Origin: Clostridia bacterium | Lineage (GTDB): Bacteria > Bacillota > Clostridia > Christensenellales > Aristaeellaceae | Reading direction: 5' to 3' | Assembly (NCBI GenBank): GCA_017938695.1 | Contig: JAGBBA010000045.1 | Span: forward strand, 1-61,693 | DNA length: 61,693 nt | Part shown: one piece after another, positions 1 through 6,981 of the stretch | Numbering within the stretch: the first letter of the stretch is position 1 | Layout: each line of letters opens with the position of its first letter | The notes under the pieces: generated by a model | Databases searched by the model: none | Seen by the model: the letters and a program-made list of their open reading frames with translations, nothing else | Told to the model about the DNA's origin: nothing | Translations under genes and position numbers: made by a program

Positions 1-78
1 ATGAGAAGGGCATTTGGTTTGCAGGAAGGAAAATTTCTTTGATTATAGCACGCTTTGGTTGTTTGAGGCAACGAGAAA

Positions 79-102
79 TGCCCCGCCATGTTCGGCGGGG
101 CA
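79..102 (-). terminator. Rho-independent terminator of the sigma/anti-sigma operon
   Basis: A perfect 9-bp GC-rich stem (79-87 with 94-102, loop of six) lies just past the stop codon of the minus-strand gene at 112 and is followed on that strand by TTT. The first 78 bases of the window hold nothing else I can identify. Confidence 0.8.
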
Positions 103-111
103 CAGGTTGGT

Positions 112-1974
112 TTAGTTGAATACAGAGTCGATCAGGCTGCCGTCAATGGCATCGAACACAGCCCAGCTTTCGTAACCCTGCTGCTCGCCTTCAGCGGTCA
201 GGTAGCTGAGCACCCACACCGGCGTCATCACCATGCCGTCGCCCTTGTCGGCGCGAACAGGCATCCAGGTGAGGGTTGCACGGGTGATCTGCTTCAGTTC
301 TTCGGGATAGCGGGAATCCGCCATTTCTCCGGGCAGCGCAGCCGCCACGGTCTTTGCATCCACCAGCTTGGCGGGCGTGTGGATCACGTCACCCTGCTCA
401 TAGGCGTCACGGAGGTTGATACTCTTGATGCCATCTGCGGTGACATAGAACACAGCCTCGAACTGACCGGCAATATCGCCATCGGTGCCAAACTTGTGGT
501 AACGAAGGTGGTAGCCTTCGTCCGCCGTTGTGGCGGTGTTGTAATCGTAGCGGAAAGCGTTGGTGGACATCACGCCGCTGTCAATAGCCGCATTATACAT
601 TGCGCCCATTTGATGAATACGCTTCACGCCCATGTCCAGGGCTGCGGTGCAGGTGTAGCCGGTCATGCCCAGCTTGGACATCAGGGCTTCTGCCTTCGCC
701 TTGGCTTCGTCCAGACTGATGGTGCTCAGCTGCGTGCTTTCCAGGCTGTACACCTCATTTGTGCCAGGGAAGCCGAATGTCATCCAGCTGGCGATGGTGT
801 TCACCTCCGAAGACATGGCCAGTTTATCCAGGGTTTCGGTGAATTTGGTTCCGTCCTCCAGCTCGCTGACCGCCTCATAGGTGCCGTCGTAGATGTTATA
901 GTGGATATTGTAGCTGCCCCAGTCCAGATGGCCACCGTCGTTGAAATCAACCATGCCGCCAACATGGCGGGCATCCAGCTCTTCCTTCGCCACACCACTC
1001 TGGTTGAACCAGGTGTAATCCATGCCCTGGCTGAAGTCACGGTCGATGGCCTCGTAGACCGGCAAAGTGCCGTTAGTGGTATATTCATCGGGAACGATGA
1101 TCTGCATACCATCTGCAGAAACCGCTGGGGCCTTAGTAGTAACCGGCGCTTCTGTAGCTGTTGCAGGTGTCCCAACTACCTCGGTGAAGGGTTCAGGTTC
1201 AATTTCTACAGTCCACTCCTGACGGGTCGCGTTCTCATAATCCACAACTCCCTCGGGAGAAACGTTGCGGACGATGGCGGTCATCTGAATGGTGTAGGTC
1301 TCGCCTTCGGAGATCGCCTGTCCATCCTCCACTTCAAACAGGAACTGGATGCTGCCATCGCGCTGGGGCGTCAGGCCAAGTCCATAGCCGTGAGGCTGAA
1401 TCAATTTACCGCCGTCCACGCCAATCATGCCAATGTAGAATCGCGGCTGTTTGATCGCACTTCCATCCTGTGCAGCCTTTTCAGCAATGGTGATGGTTCC
1501 CTCCGGCGCTTTGTCACCGTAGTGCACAGCATAGCCATAGGCGTCGCTGAGGGTAGATTCCTCGTCCAGCAGAACAATGCCTTCGCTGGGTCTGATGGTT
1601 CCCATGCCGTAGAGACCATGGTTGCGGTATACCACTTCCTCCAGCGTAAACGTGACGCCATCCACCTGAACAGAATCAGCAGGCAGGGCAATGTCACCCT
1701 GCTCGAGCCATGCCTGGGTGTCTTTACCATAGTGGAGCCCGAAGAGTCCTGTAATCTGAGGATAGAATGCAGCCAGCGCAACGCCCATCATACTGATGAT
1801 GACCAACGCTAGAACCAATGCAAATCGTGTGGTAGGACGCGGGGAATAGCCCCTCTTCATTTCGCTTTCCTCCTTGAGAGAGCCAGCGGTATCCATCAGA
1901 ACACGGGAACAGCTTGCCGGGATCTCAGGAAAAACCTTTCGCAGATCATCGGGATGCCATTGCTTGTTCGTCAT
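112..1974 (-). CDS. Membrane-anchored putative anti-sigma factor with large extracytoplasmic domain
   Basis: This 620-residue protein has a short cytoplasmic N-terminus (about residues 1-48), one transmembrane helix at about 51-70 and a roughly 550-residue outer part. A Thr/Pro/Ala-rich linker near residues 265-285 divides the outer part into two blocks. The ATG at 1974 is preceded by AAAGGAGC and lies inside the 3' end of the ECF sigma gene (29-bp overlap), so the two are translationally coupled. The topology and coupling are those of anti-sigma factors that hold an ECF sigma at the membrane until a signal arrives. I see no zinc-binding anti-sigma motif and no named domain in the outer part, so the role rests on context. 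Confidence 0.6.
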   Translation of the reverse strand: MTNKQWHPDDLRKVFPEIPASCSRVLMDTAGSLKEESEMKRGYSPRPTTRFALVLALVIISMMGVALAAFYPQITGLFGLHYGKDTQAWLEQGDIALPADSVQVDGVTFTLEEVVYRNHGLYGMGTIRPSEGIVLLDEESTLSDAYGYAVHYGDKAPEGTITIAEKAAQDGSAIKQPRFYIGMIGVDGGKLIQPHGYGLGLTPQRDGSIQFLFEVEDGQAISEGETYTIQMTAIVRNVSPEGVVDYENATRQEWTVEIEPEPFTEVVGTPATATEAPVTTKAPAVSADGMQIIVPDEYTTNGTLPVYEAIDRDFSQGMDYTWFNQSGVAKEELDARHVGGMVDFNDGGHLDWGSYNIHYNIYDGTYEAVSELEDGTKFTETLDKLAMSSEVNTIASWMTFGFPGTNEVYSLESTQLSTISLDEAKAKAEALMSKLGMTGYTCTAALDMGVKRIHQMGAMYNAAIDSGVMSTNAFRYDYNTATTADEGYHLRYHKFGTDGDIAGQFEAVFYVTADGIKSINLRDAYEQGDVIHTPAKLVDAKTVAAALPGEMADSRYPEELKQITRATLTWMPVRADKGDGMVMTPVWVLSYLTAEGEQQGYESWAVFDAIDGSLIDSVFN

Positions 1975-2428
1975 GATCGACCAGCTCCTTTCGCAAAATT
2001 ATTTTGGCCCGGTGAATTCGACTGCGTACCGCAGTAGCGGTCAGGTGTAGCGCATTCGCAACCTCGGCTGTATCCATGCCTTCGGAATAGTACAGCACAA
2101 AGGGCAGCCGCAGCTTGTCCGGCAAGCATTCAATCAGCATTTTCAGCGTAATACCATCTGAGGTTGCCGACGTTTCGGGCAGTTCCTCCATCAGGACGAT
2201 CCGCTGATTCTGGCGGACCATCTGCTTACAGGTGTTGATCGCAATCCGTGTGACCCATGTACCGAAATATGCTTCATTGCGCAGCGTGTGCCGCTTTTCC
2301 CATGCTTTCAGCACGGTTTCCTGAAGGGCGTCCTGCACATCTGCATCATTTTTCAGCATGCACAGTGCTACACGATACAGCCTTCCTTGAAGCTGCTCTA
2401 TCTGCTCCACAAACCTTTCTTTGGTCAA
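1946..2428 (-). CDS. ECF-type RNA polymerase sigma factor
   Basis: At 160 residues this is the usual length for an extracytoplasmic-function sigma. Region 2 occupies about residues 8-75 (QDALQETVLKAWEK, then FGTWVTRIAINTCK), and region 4 about 100-150 (LPDKLRLPFVLYYSEGMDT, then an HTH ending RSRIHRAKIILRK). Translation most likely starts at a TTG (2426-2428) preceded by AGAGGTG at seven bases. The gene overlaps its membrane-bound partner by 29 bp. ECF factors recruit RNA polymerase to a small stress regulon and are released by a signal reaching the anti-sigma; the signal here is unknown. A perfect GGAACGTTCC palindrome lies at 2448-2457, close upstream. Confidence 0.9.
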   Translation of the reverse strand: MTKERFVEQIEQLQGRLYRVALCMLKNDADVQDALQETVLKAWEKRHTLRNEAYFGTWVTRIAINTCKQMVRQNQRIVLMEELPETSATSDGITLKMLIECLPDKLRLPFVLYYSEGMDTAEVANALHLTATAVRSRIHRAKIILRKELVDHDEQAMASR

Positions 2429-2460
2429 TCTTCATCACCTCTTTGGGAACGTTCCACCTA

Positions 2461-2880
2461 TTAGATGCGGGAGGAGGGCGGTTTGTTGTATGGAAAATCT
2501 TTTTTAGTCGAATTTAACCAATCAGATAAAGGCTTACTGTTGTTACCGACTTCAGTGATAAATACAGAGAGCTTATTAATTCCCAAAGCTGGAATCGCAT
2601 CGGTAGATACTTCCCCTAAAAGAGTTCGCTCAACATTTGAGGTATAAAGCTTTGCATCGTTTTCGCTTGTAAGGTATACTTCAAAGTGAAATCTGTAATA
2701 CCGTCTTCATTTTATACATTTACTACATCTACATTCAAGTAATCATCAATCAGCTATTGGAGATCCTGTGATTGCACAGACAAATTCACCAGTATTGGTA
2801 GCTTCACTATGCAGGAATTTTTGCCTTTTGCGTAGAACATACTTCAAAGAAATGTGTTTCTGCTGACAGTGCTTATAGCG
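2461..2880 (-). pseudogene. Decayed protein-coding remnant, unknown family
   Basis: This fills most of the 570 bases between the sigma gene and the next intact gene. On the minus strand a frame of 79 codons runs without a stop from 2700 to a TAA at 2461-2463 and reads like protein (for example NKLSVFITEVGNNSKP). Upstream of it another frame gives 44 open codons between 2880 and 2749 (LHSEATNTGEFVCAITGSP), and a third gives DDYLNVDVVNV, then a stop, then NEDGITDF. The pieces look like one gene broken by frameshifts and nonsense codons. I do not recognise the family. Base composition is AT-rich compared with the flanking genome. Confidence 0.4.
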
Positions 2881-2997
2881 CCTCCATTTTTTCAGTTTTC
2901 AAGTAAATGTCGTGCGCTATGAATATGACAATATAGACAGTCCGTTGATGTGTGTGCAATTTCGTGGAAACACTGATTAATGTCGGGAGGTAATCGC

Positions 2998-3717
2998 ATG
3001 AGTGACCAGTTTTCTATTGAATCCATGACAAAAGATATGACTGAATTCTTGAGTTCCGCTAAATGCTCTAACTTCACAAAATGTGCTGAGCTATACTCAA
3101 AAATCGTAGTTCTTGACAGCTCGCTGCAACCCAAAGCGTTTGAGATCTCTGTAAATCTATTTGATTGCATTGACTCCAACGACTCGGAAAGCATAGCAGC
3201 GTCCCCTTACGAAAGTCACCGCGAAAGTCTGGAAAAACAGTATGGTAATGTTGTCAACTCTTTTATCGAGTTTTTCACAAAACAGAATGAACTAACGGAA
3301 ACTTTCTACGGCCAAATGTGGAGTACTATACAGAATGATGTGTTTTTCCCTGATGTAAGCGCAAAAATATTTGCATATTACTACATTGCCATCGATAAGC
3401 GTATTCCGTACTTTAAACTTTCTTCTGGTTACCCAATGACCAATGAATCATATAGAAAGTTACGGAATAAGTATGCATCAACTCTCCGAAAGGTAAAATA
3501 CATTCTGTATGCAGAAGTAGAGCAAAAAACAGAACGAGCATCCTTACTTTTAGAGGAGATGGGGATTCCGATGCCTGAGATTGGTGCAGAAATTGGCGTT
3601 GTTGACCATTACGAGAAACAGCTGATGATATTGGTTGAGATTATTGACAACGCTCGTCATGCACGTATCCCGATCGACAGAATCATTAGTCGGATAGCAA
3701 GTATTACTGAAGGATGA
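2998..3717 (+). CDS. Helical protein of unknown function, first gene of the PNP module
   Basis: This 239-residue protein has no signal peptide or membrane segment and is predicted by eye to be mostly helical; a Lys/Arg/Glu-rich stretch runs at about residues 155-185. The start at 2998 is chosen over the in-frame ATG at 2980 because GGGAGG sits seven bases before it. The stop is 13 bases before the ATG of the nucleoside-phosphorylase-fold gene, so the two form an operon. Codon usage is AT-rich, unlike the genes to the right. I do not recognise the family. Its pairing with a possible nucleotide-cleaving enzyme on a mobile element suggests a sensor or regulator of that enzyme, which is inference only. 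Confidence 0.75.
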   Translation: MSDQFSIESMTKDMTEFLSSAKCSNFTKCAELYSKIVVLDSSLQPKAFEISVNLFDCIDSNDSESIAASPYESHRESLEKQYGNVVNSFIEFFTKQNELTETFYGQMWSTIQNDVFFPDVSAKIFAYYYIAIDKRIPYFKLSSGYPMTNESYRKLRNKYASTLRKVKYILYAEVEQKTERASLLLEEMGIPMPEIGAEIGVVDHYEKQLMILVEIIDNARHARIPIDRIISRIASITEG

Positions 3718-3730
3718 GAAAGGCTGACAT

Positions 3731-4687
3731 ATGATGGCACGTGATTCGGAAGTAACGCTTTCCCCAAAAGAAGATCCTGCACGTATAGCAGCAGCCATAA
3801 CTCGGTATTTATCTGCTGAAAATTTTGGTAACATTCTGAGTTTTCGTGGCTCTGATCAATCACCCAAAAAAGATGAAAAAGAAGAAGACGAGTGTAATGA
3901 GCTAGTCGCAAGAAGTATTGATGTTGCAATCATTGTTGCAGTACCAAGCGAGAAGGATGGGGTGTTCAGTGCTTTCAACCTGCCTCGCAGATCTGCAAAG
4001 CAACTCGATCTTTTAGATCAGTATAGGATTGAGTATACCCTTTTTGAACACCATGGTATCAACATAGCATTGCTTATACAGAACAATATGGGAATGACTC
4101 TTGCAGCCAGTCTCACTACTAGAGCAATATTAGGATTAAAGCCTCGCCTTGTAGCTATGGTTGGAATATGTGCAGGGCGGGTTGGAAAAACAAACCTGGG
4201 TGATCTAATTATTGCATCAAATGTGTTTGACTATACTGCTGGTAAGCATTATGTAGATCACTTTGGGCCACGGCCTAAATCCTACCCTGTTGACGACACT
4301 TTGTCAACATATATCGTCTCTTCAGTACTTGAAAATCATGAACTTATTGGGCAAATCATTGATGCCTATCAAGGAGACAAAAATCTCCCGTCGCTTCCTA
4401 CAATACATTTTAAGCCTATGGCAAGCGGCACAGCTGTAGTAGATGACAAAAACATCATAGACGAAGTAACGAGAACGCAAGACGATCTGGCAGGAATTGA
4501 TATGGAGGCATATGCAGTTGCCGTATCTGCGAATATCCTTAGAACAAAGTGGCTTGTTATTAAGACTGTTCAAGATTTTGCAAATGGCGAAAAAACCGCT
4601 ACTGAGAGTACTATCAGGAGTTATGCCGCGTTTTCGAGTGCAAAACTTCTAGAGTTAATACTACCTGATTTGATCAAGTACGTCTAA
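3731..4687 (+). CDS. Nucleoside phosphorylase/hydrolase (PNP/MTAN superfamily) protein, possible defence effector
   Basis: Residues 63-318 carry the phosphorylase-superfamily fold: the first strand IDVAIIVAVPSEKDGV, the phosphate/ribose loop GICAGR (145-150), LGDLIIASNVFDYTAGK (156-172), the ribose-binding GIDMEAYAV with Glu259, and the base-binding Asp282 in KTVQDFANG. All the usual active-site positions therefore look intact. The first 60 or so residues are a separate charged, helical segment. ATG at 3731 follows GAAAGG. Family members cleave or phosphorolyse N-glycosidic bonds of nucleosides; some standalone versions act as anti-phage effectors that deplete ATP or related nucleotides. The operon with an uncharacterised helical gene on a mobile element fits such a role but does not prove it. 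Confidence 0.8.
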   Translation: MMARDSEVTLSPKEDPARIAAAITRYLSAENFGNILSFRGSDQSPKKDEKEEDECNELVARSIDVAIIVAVPSEKDGVFSAFNLPRRSAKQLDLLDQYRIEYTLFEHHGINIALLIQNNMGMTLAASLTTRAILGLKPRLVAMVGICAGRVGKTNLGDLIIASNVFDYTAGKHYVDHFGPRPKSYPVDDTLSTYIVSSVLENHELIGQIIDAYQGDKNLPSLPTIHFKPMASGTAVVDDKNIIDEVTRTQDDLAGIDMEAYAVAVSANILRTKWLVIKTVQDFANGEKTATESTIRSYAAFSSAKLLELILPDLIKYV

Positions 4688-4905
4688 AACTATTGCCTGC
4701 TTTTTCTTGCGGTCTACTGCATGTGTGTAGTTTTCTGCAGATAATTGCCATGCATCTGTTTTACTGGGATTTGAGAAGTGCGTATTGCCCACTTTCCAAG
4801 TAAAAGGTATATGATGAGCTATTAGCAGAAGAAATATTTCTCTAATTGCAGGAAAAATTCATCCATTCTCATACCCATATACTATGGAGGGGAAAACAAA
4901 TTCTC
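4661..4905 (-). pseudogene. Second decayed minus-strand coding remnant
   Basis: On the minus strand a frame starting MDEFFLQLEKYFF near 4895 stops at a TAA/TAG pair near 4850. A neighbouring frame then runs open for about 75 codons to a TAG at 4661-4663 and contains THFSNPSKTDAWQLSAENY. It overlaps the 3' end of the phosphorylase-fold gene by 27 bases. It looks like a short gene with one frameshift, but the family is unknown. Otherwise the 235 bases between 4688 and 4922 hold nothing I can identify. Confidence 0.3.
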
Positions 4906-4922
4906 AAACCGAGGATACCATC

Positions 4923-5834
4923 ATGACCTACGATCTCGCCAACAGCTTCATCGTTGTTCTGCCCCACACCATCATACAGATCCCCGCGACCAGTAACCTT
5001 TCGTGGCTCACATTGTTCTACACACTGCCCCGCGAGCTGGTTGCAAAGCGTCCGGAGTTTCTGGAACTGCCACGCAATGTGTATCAGGTGCTTTCATCAG
5101 AAAAGTACACGCAGATGATCAACTCCGATTCTTTTCTGGAGCTGGTCTGGGACTGCTGCGCATGGACTGCATGGCAGGCATTTGTGGTGCCGGGCAAGAA
5201 CGGCTATCGTGAGATCCCCGGTAACTGGCAGGATTACTCCGGTTACTTCCCGCTGTGGAGTCTGTCGTATTATGTGCTGAACTTCATCCGTAACAAAATG
5301 GAAGGCCCGATGGAGTTCGGCTTCCAGCGGCTGTTCACCATGAACCTGTGGCGCGACGCCGAGTGGATGAGCTACCAGCATTTCTACAACCTGATCGGCA
5401 ATCTCACTGAGCTGATCGTGAAGGAGAACGACTGGCAGCCGATGATCGACGCCGTGTGGAATAATCGGCAGCTGGAGGACTACAACGGCCAGAACCTGAC
5501 CGCCCGCGACTTCCTTCGCAAATGGACGCACAGCAGAACAGCCGAGCATGTTTCGATTGAGGAGATCCTTGAAACCGGCATGACCGTCGGAAAGGAACGG
5601 CTCTACGATCTGCCAGCTAATGAAAACTTCACCGAGCAGGTCAACAGCAAGCTGGACATGGCTTCGTTCATGGCGACGCTGTCCGAGCGAGACAAGCTCA
5701 TGCTGGCGATGCGCCGCGATAACAAATCGCTGGCCGAGATCGCAGCAGCCGTAGGCTACAAAACACCCAGCGCTGCACAGAAGCGGATCATGAAGCTGGT
5801 CGAACAGTTCCAGGCATTCCTCGCTAATCCCTGA
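4923..5834 (+). CDS. Uncharacterised protein with C-terminal sigma-region-4-like helix-turn-helix
   Basis: The predicted product is 303 residues. The last 50 or so residues (LSERDKLMLAMRRDNKSLAE, then IAAAVGYKTPSAAQKRIMKL) read as a sigma region 4/LuxR-like helix-turn-helix. The rest is Trp/Tyr-rich and unfamiliar, with no region 2 to bind core polymerase. I chose ATG 4923 because GAGG lies eight bases upstream; ATG 4884 is in frame but has no Shine-Dalgarno. GC content is that of the mobilization genes to the right, unlike the AT-rich pair to the left. It may regulate element genes or bind DNA in another way. A strong inverted-repeat terminator follows. Confidence 0.65.
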   Translation: MTYDLANSFIVVLPHTIIQIPATSNLSWLTLFYTLPRELVAKRPEFLELPRNVYQVLSSEKYTQMINSDSFLELVWDCCAWTAWQAFVVPGKNGYREIPGNWQDYSGYFPLWSLSYYVLNFIRNKMEGPMEFGFQRLFTMNLWRDAEWMSYQHFYNLIGNLTELIVKENDWQPMIDAVWNNRQLEDYNGQNLTARDFLRKWTHSRTAEHVSIEEILETGMTVGKERLYDLPANENFTEQVNSKLDMASFMATLSERDKLMLAMRRDNKSLAEIAAAVGYKTPSAAQKRIMKLVEQFQAFLANP

Positions 5835-5853
5835 TTTCCCTCCAACATCATTT

Positions 5854-5897
5854 GCACGAAAAAACAGTCACGCATCGTCGTGGCTGTTTTTTCGTGC
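5854..5897. terminator. Long bidirectional inverted-repeat terminator
   Basis: Arms at 5854-5875 and 5880-5897 pair almost perfectly, apart from one unpaired base. They contain AAAAAA on one side and TTTTTT on the other, so the structure can stop transcription in either direction. It ends the gene whose stop is at 5834. Confidence 0.75.
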
Positions 5898-5920
5898 AGG
5901 AAAGGAGGCAACCCCCATCA

Positions 5921-5948
5921 CCGGCGCTGAATTCGCCGGACTTTTTTT
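5921..5948 (+). terminator. Hairpin followed by T7 run
   Basis: A CCGGCG/CGCCGG stem (5921-5926 with 5934-5939) is followed by C and seven T. It follows closely on the larger inverted repeat and precedes the oriT-like stretch. No gene ends directly before it, so it may insulate the mobilization genes or belong to a short leader. Confidence 0.55.
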
Positions 5949-6025
5949 ATCCATGACGGAATGGAATGGCCCACTTCTATACATGGTTGCCCATGTTTGT
6001 GGGCTCTGCGAGGCCGGTCAATCTG

Positions 6026-6061
6026 CGGAATGCATTCCGTTTCAAGAGGGACACCCTCTTG
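6026..6061. other. oriT-like palindromic stretch upstream of mobilization genes
   Basis: Two structures are adjacent: a perfect 14-base palindrome CGGAATGCATTCCG (6026-6039) and a perfect 8-bp hairpin CAAGAGGG-aca-CCCTCTTG (6043-6061). They lie 66 bases upstream of the DUF3847 gene and 350 bases upstream of a MobA/MobL-type relaxase start. Transfer origins of this relaxase family usually sit just upstream of such genes and contain an inverted repeat beside the nick site. The assignment is by position and structure; I cannot place the nick. Confidence 0.45.
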
Positions 6062-6126
6062 CGCTGCAAAGCAGCTATCACCCAAGGAACCACTGGAGCT
6101 GAAGCTCCGGAGAAAGGAGAAAACCG

Positions 6127-6408
6127 ATGACCGAAAACCTGAAGAAGCTCCGGGCTAAAAAGGATGACGCCGAAAAGAAGCTCGCACAAGCCCAGCATGA
6201 GCTGAACCGGATCGAACAGCTGATACATCACACATCCAAACGCGCGCGGAACCAGCGGACACACCATCTGTGCAACATGGGCGGTGCGATTCTCGCGCTG
6301 TGCCCAGAGATGGATGCACTGGACAAGATGGAATTCTACGATCTGATGCGCCAGGTCTTCCGCCTGCCGGAAGTGCAGAAGCTCATCGCACAGACAACGA
6401 AGGCATAA
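6127..6408 (+). CDS. DUF3847 family small mobilization-associated protein
   Basis: This 93-residue protein has a heptad-rich, highly charged N-terminal coiled coil (about 1-42, KKLRAKKDDAEKKLAQAQHE). A conserved block follows in which RNQRTHHLCNMGGAIL is the recognisable DUF3847 signature. The start is supported by AAAGGAG. Its stop is immediately followed by the TTG start of the relaxase remnant, the standard gene order in Clostridial mobilizable elements. The function is not established; position and size suggest an accessory to the relaxase at oriT. Confidence 0.75.
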   Translation: MTENLKKLRAKKDDAEKKLAQAQHELNRIEQLIHHTSKRARNQRTHHLCNMGGAILALCPEMDALDKMEFYDLMRQVFRLPEVQKLIAQTTKA

Positions 6409-6627
6409 TTGGCGCTCTATCATTTTCATGTGACACAGCTCAAACGCAGCGCCGGGCAGAGCGCCGTTGCCGCTGCTGCCTATCGTGCTGGCGAGAAGCT
6501 CTATGACGAGTATCGTCCGCAACACGAGCTCCTGATGCAGCTATGTAAAATCAAGAGTCATATCAACAATATGCAGCGCAGCCTGACCGGCCAGATTGAA
6601 AAGACACACCAACACGACCGTACCTGA
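6409..6627 (+). pseudogene. Truncated MobA/MobL-type relaxase
   Basis: The first 35 residues (ALYHFHVTQLKRSAGQSAVA, then AAAYRAGEKLYDEY) are the typical N-terminus of MobA/MobL relaxases, which nick oriT through a catalytic Tyr and then carry a His triad. After residue 35 the reading frame continues into 37 unrelated residues and stops, so the His triad, the rest of the relaxase domain and any helicase or primase part are missing. This looks like a large internal deletion that left an open frame. The TTG start directly follows the DUF3847 stop. The element should need a relaxase in trans to move. Confidence 0.8.
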
Positions 6628-6648
6628 TATTTATTGGAGGAACTATTA

Positions 6649-6894
6649 TTGACCAACACCCGGAACCCCATCCCGATGGATACCCAGCAGGAAGCGCAGC
6701 AGTCTGCGCCCATCCTGCCCAACACTTATTATGAAACCGCCCCTGACGGCACGGAGTATTTCTGCTGCGGCAAGAACCGCATCCAGGTGTCCGAACACTT
6801 TGCCGCCAACGGCAAGCATATCGGTGAGCTGATTCAGAACGTGATCCGCTATGCCGCAAAAAATAAAAACAAACTTGCTACTGTAACCCTGTAA
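6649..6894 (+). CDS. TnpW-like small element-encoded protein
   Basis: The product is 81 residues starting at TTG 6649, chosen because GGAGG lies eight bases upstream; an earlier in-frame TTG at 6634 overlaps that site. The C-terminal half (GTEYFCCGKNRIQVSEHF, then GKHIGELIQNVIRYAAKNK) resembles the short TnpW proteins found directly upstream of large serine recombinases, with the VSxHF core and a basic tail. Function is unknown; a role as recombination accessory is inferred from constant linkage. It lies 87 bases ahead of the recombinase gene. Confidence 0.5.
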   Translation: MTNTRNPIPMDTQQEAQQSAPILPNTYYETAPDGTEYFCCGKNRIQVSEHFAANGKHIGELIQNVIRYAAKNKNKLATVTL

Positions 6895-6899
6895 CATAT

Positions 6900-6928
6900 T
6901 TGCATACAGCCCGCGCTTGCGCTATAAT
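6900..6928 (+). promoter_or_regulatory. Sigma-A promoter of the serine recombinase gene
   Basis: TTGCAT (6900-6905), 17-base spacer, perfect TATAAT (6923-6928). It lies 53 bases before the recombinase start and just after the TnpW-like gene, so the recombinase can be transcribed on its own. Confidence 0.7.
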
Positions 6929-6981
6929 GGAGGTGCAAGTATTGTGTAAGCGTGGGTTGTTTCATCAGAAGGAGGATAAAC

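Noticed and set aside
2892-3194. Minus-strand frame of 100 codons overlapping the first gene of the PNP module
   Set aside because: The plus-strand gene has the better ribosome site, operon context and codon pattern; the last codons of this frame may belong to the decayed remnant at most.
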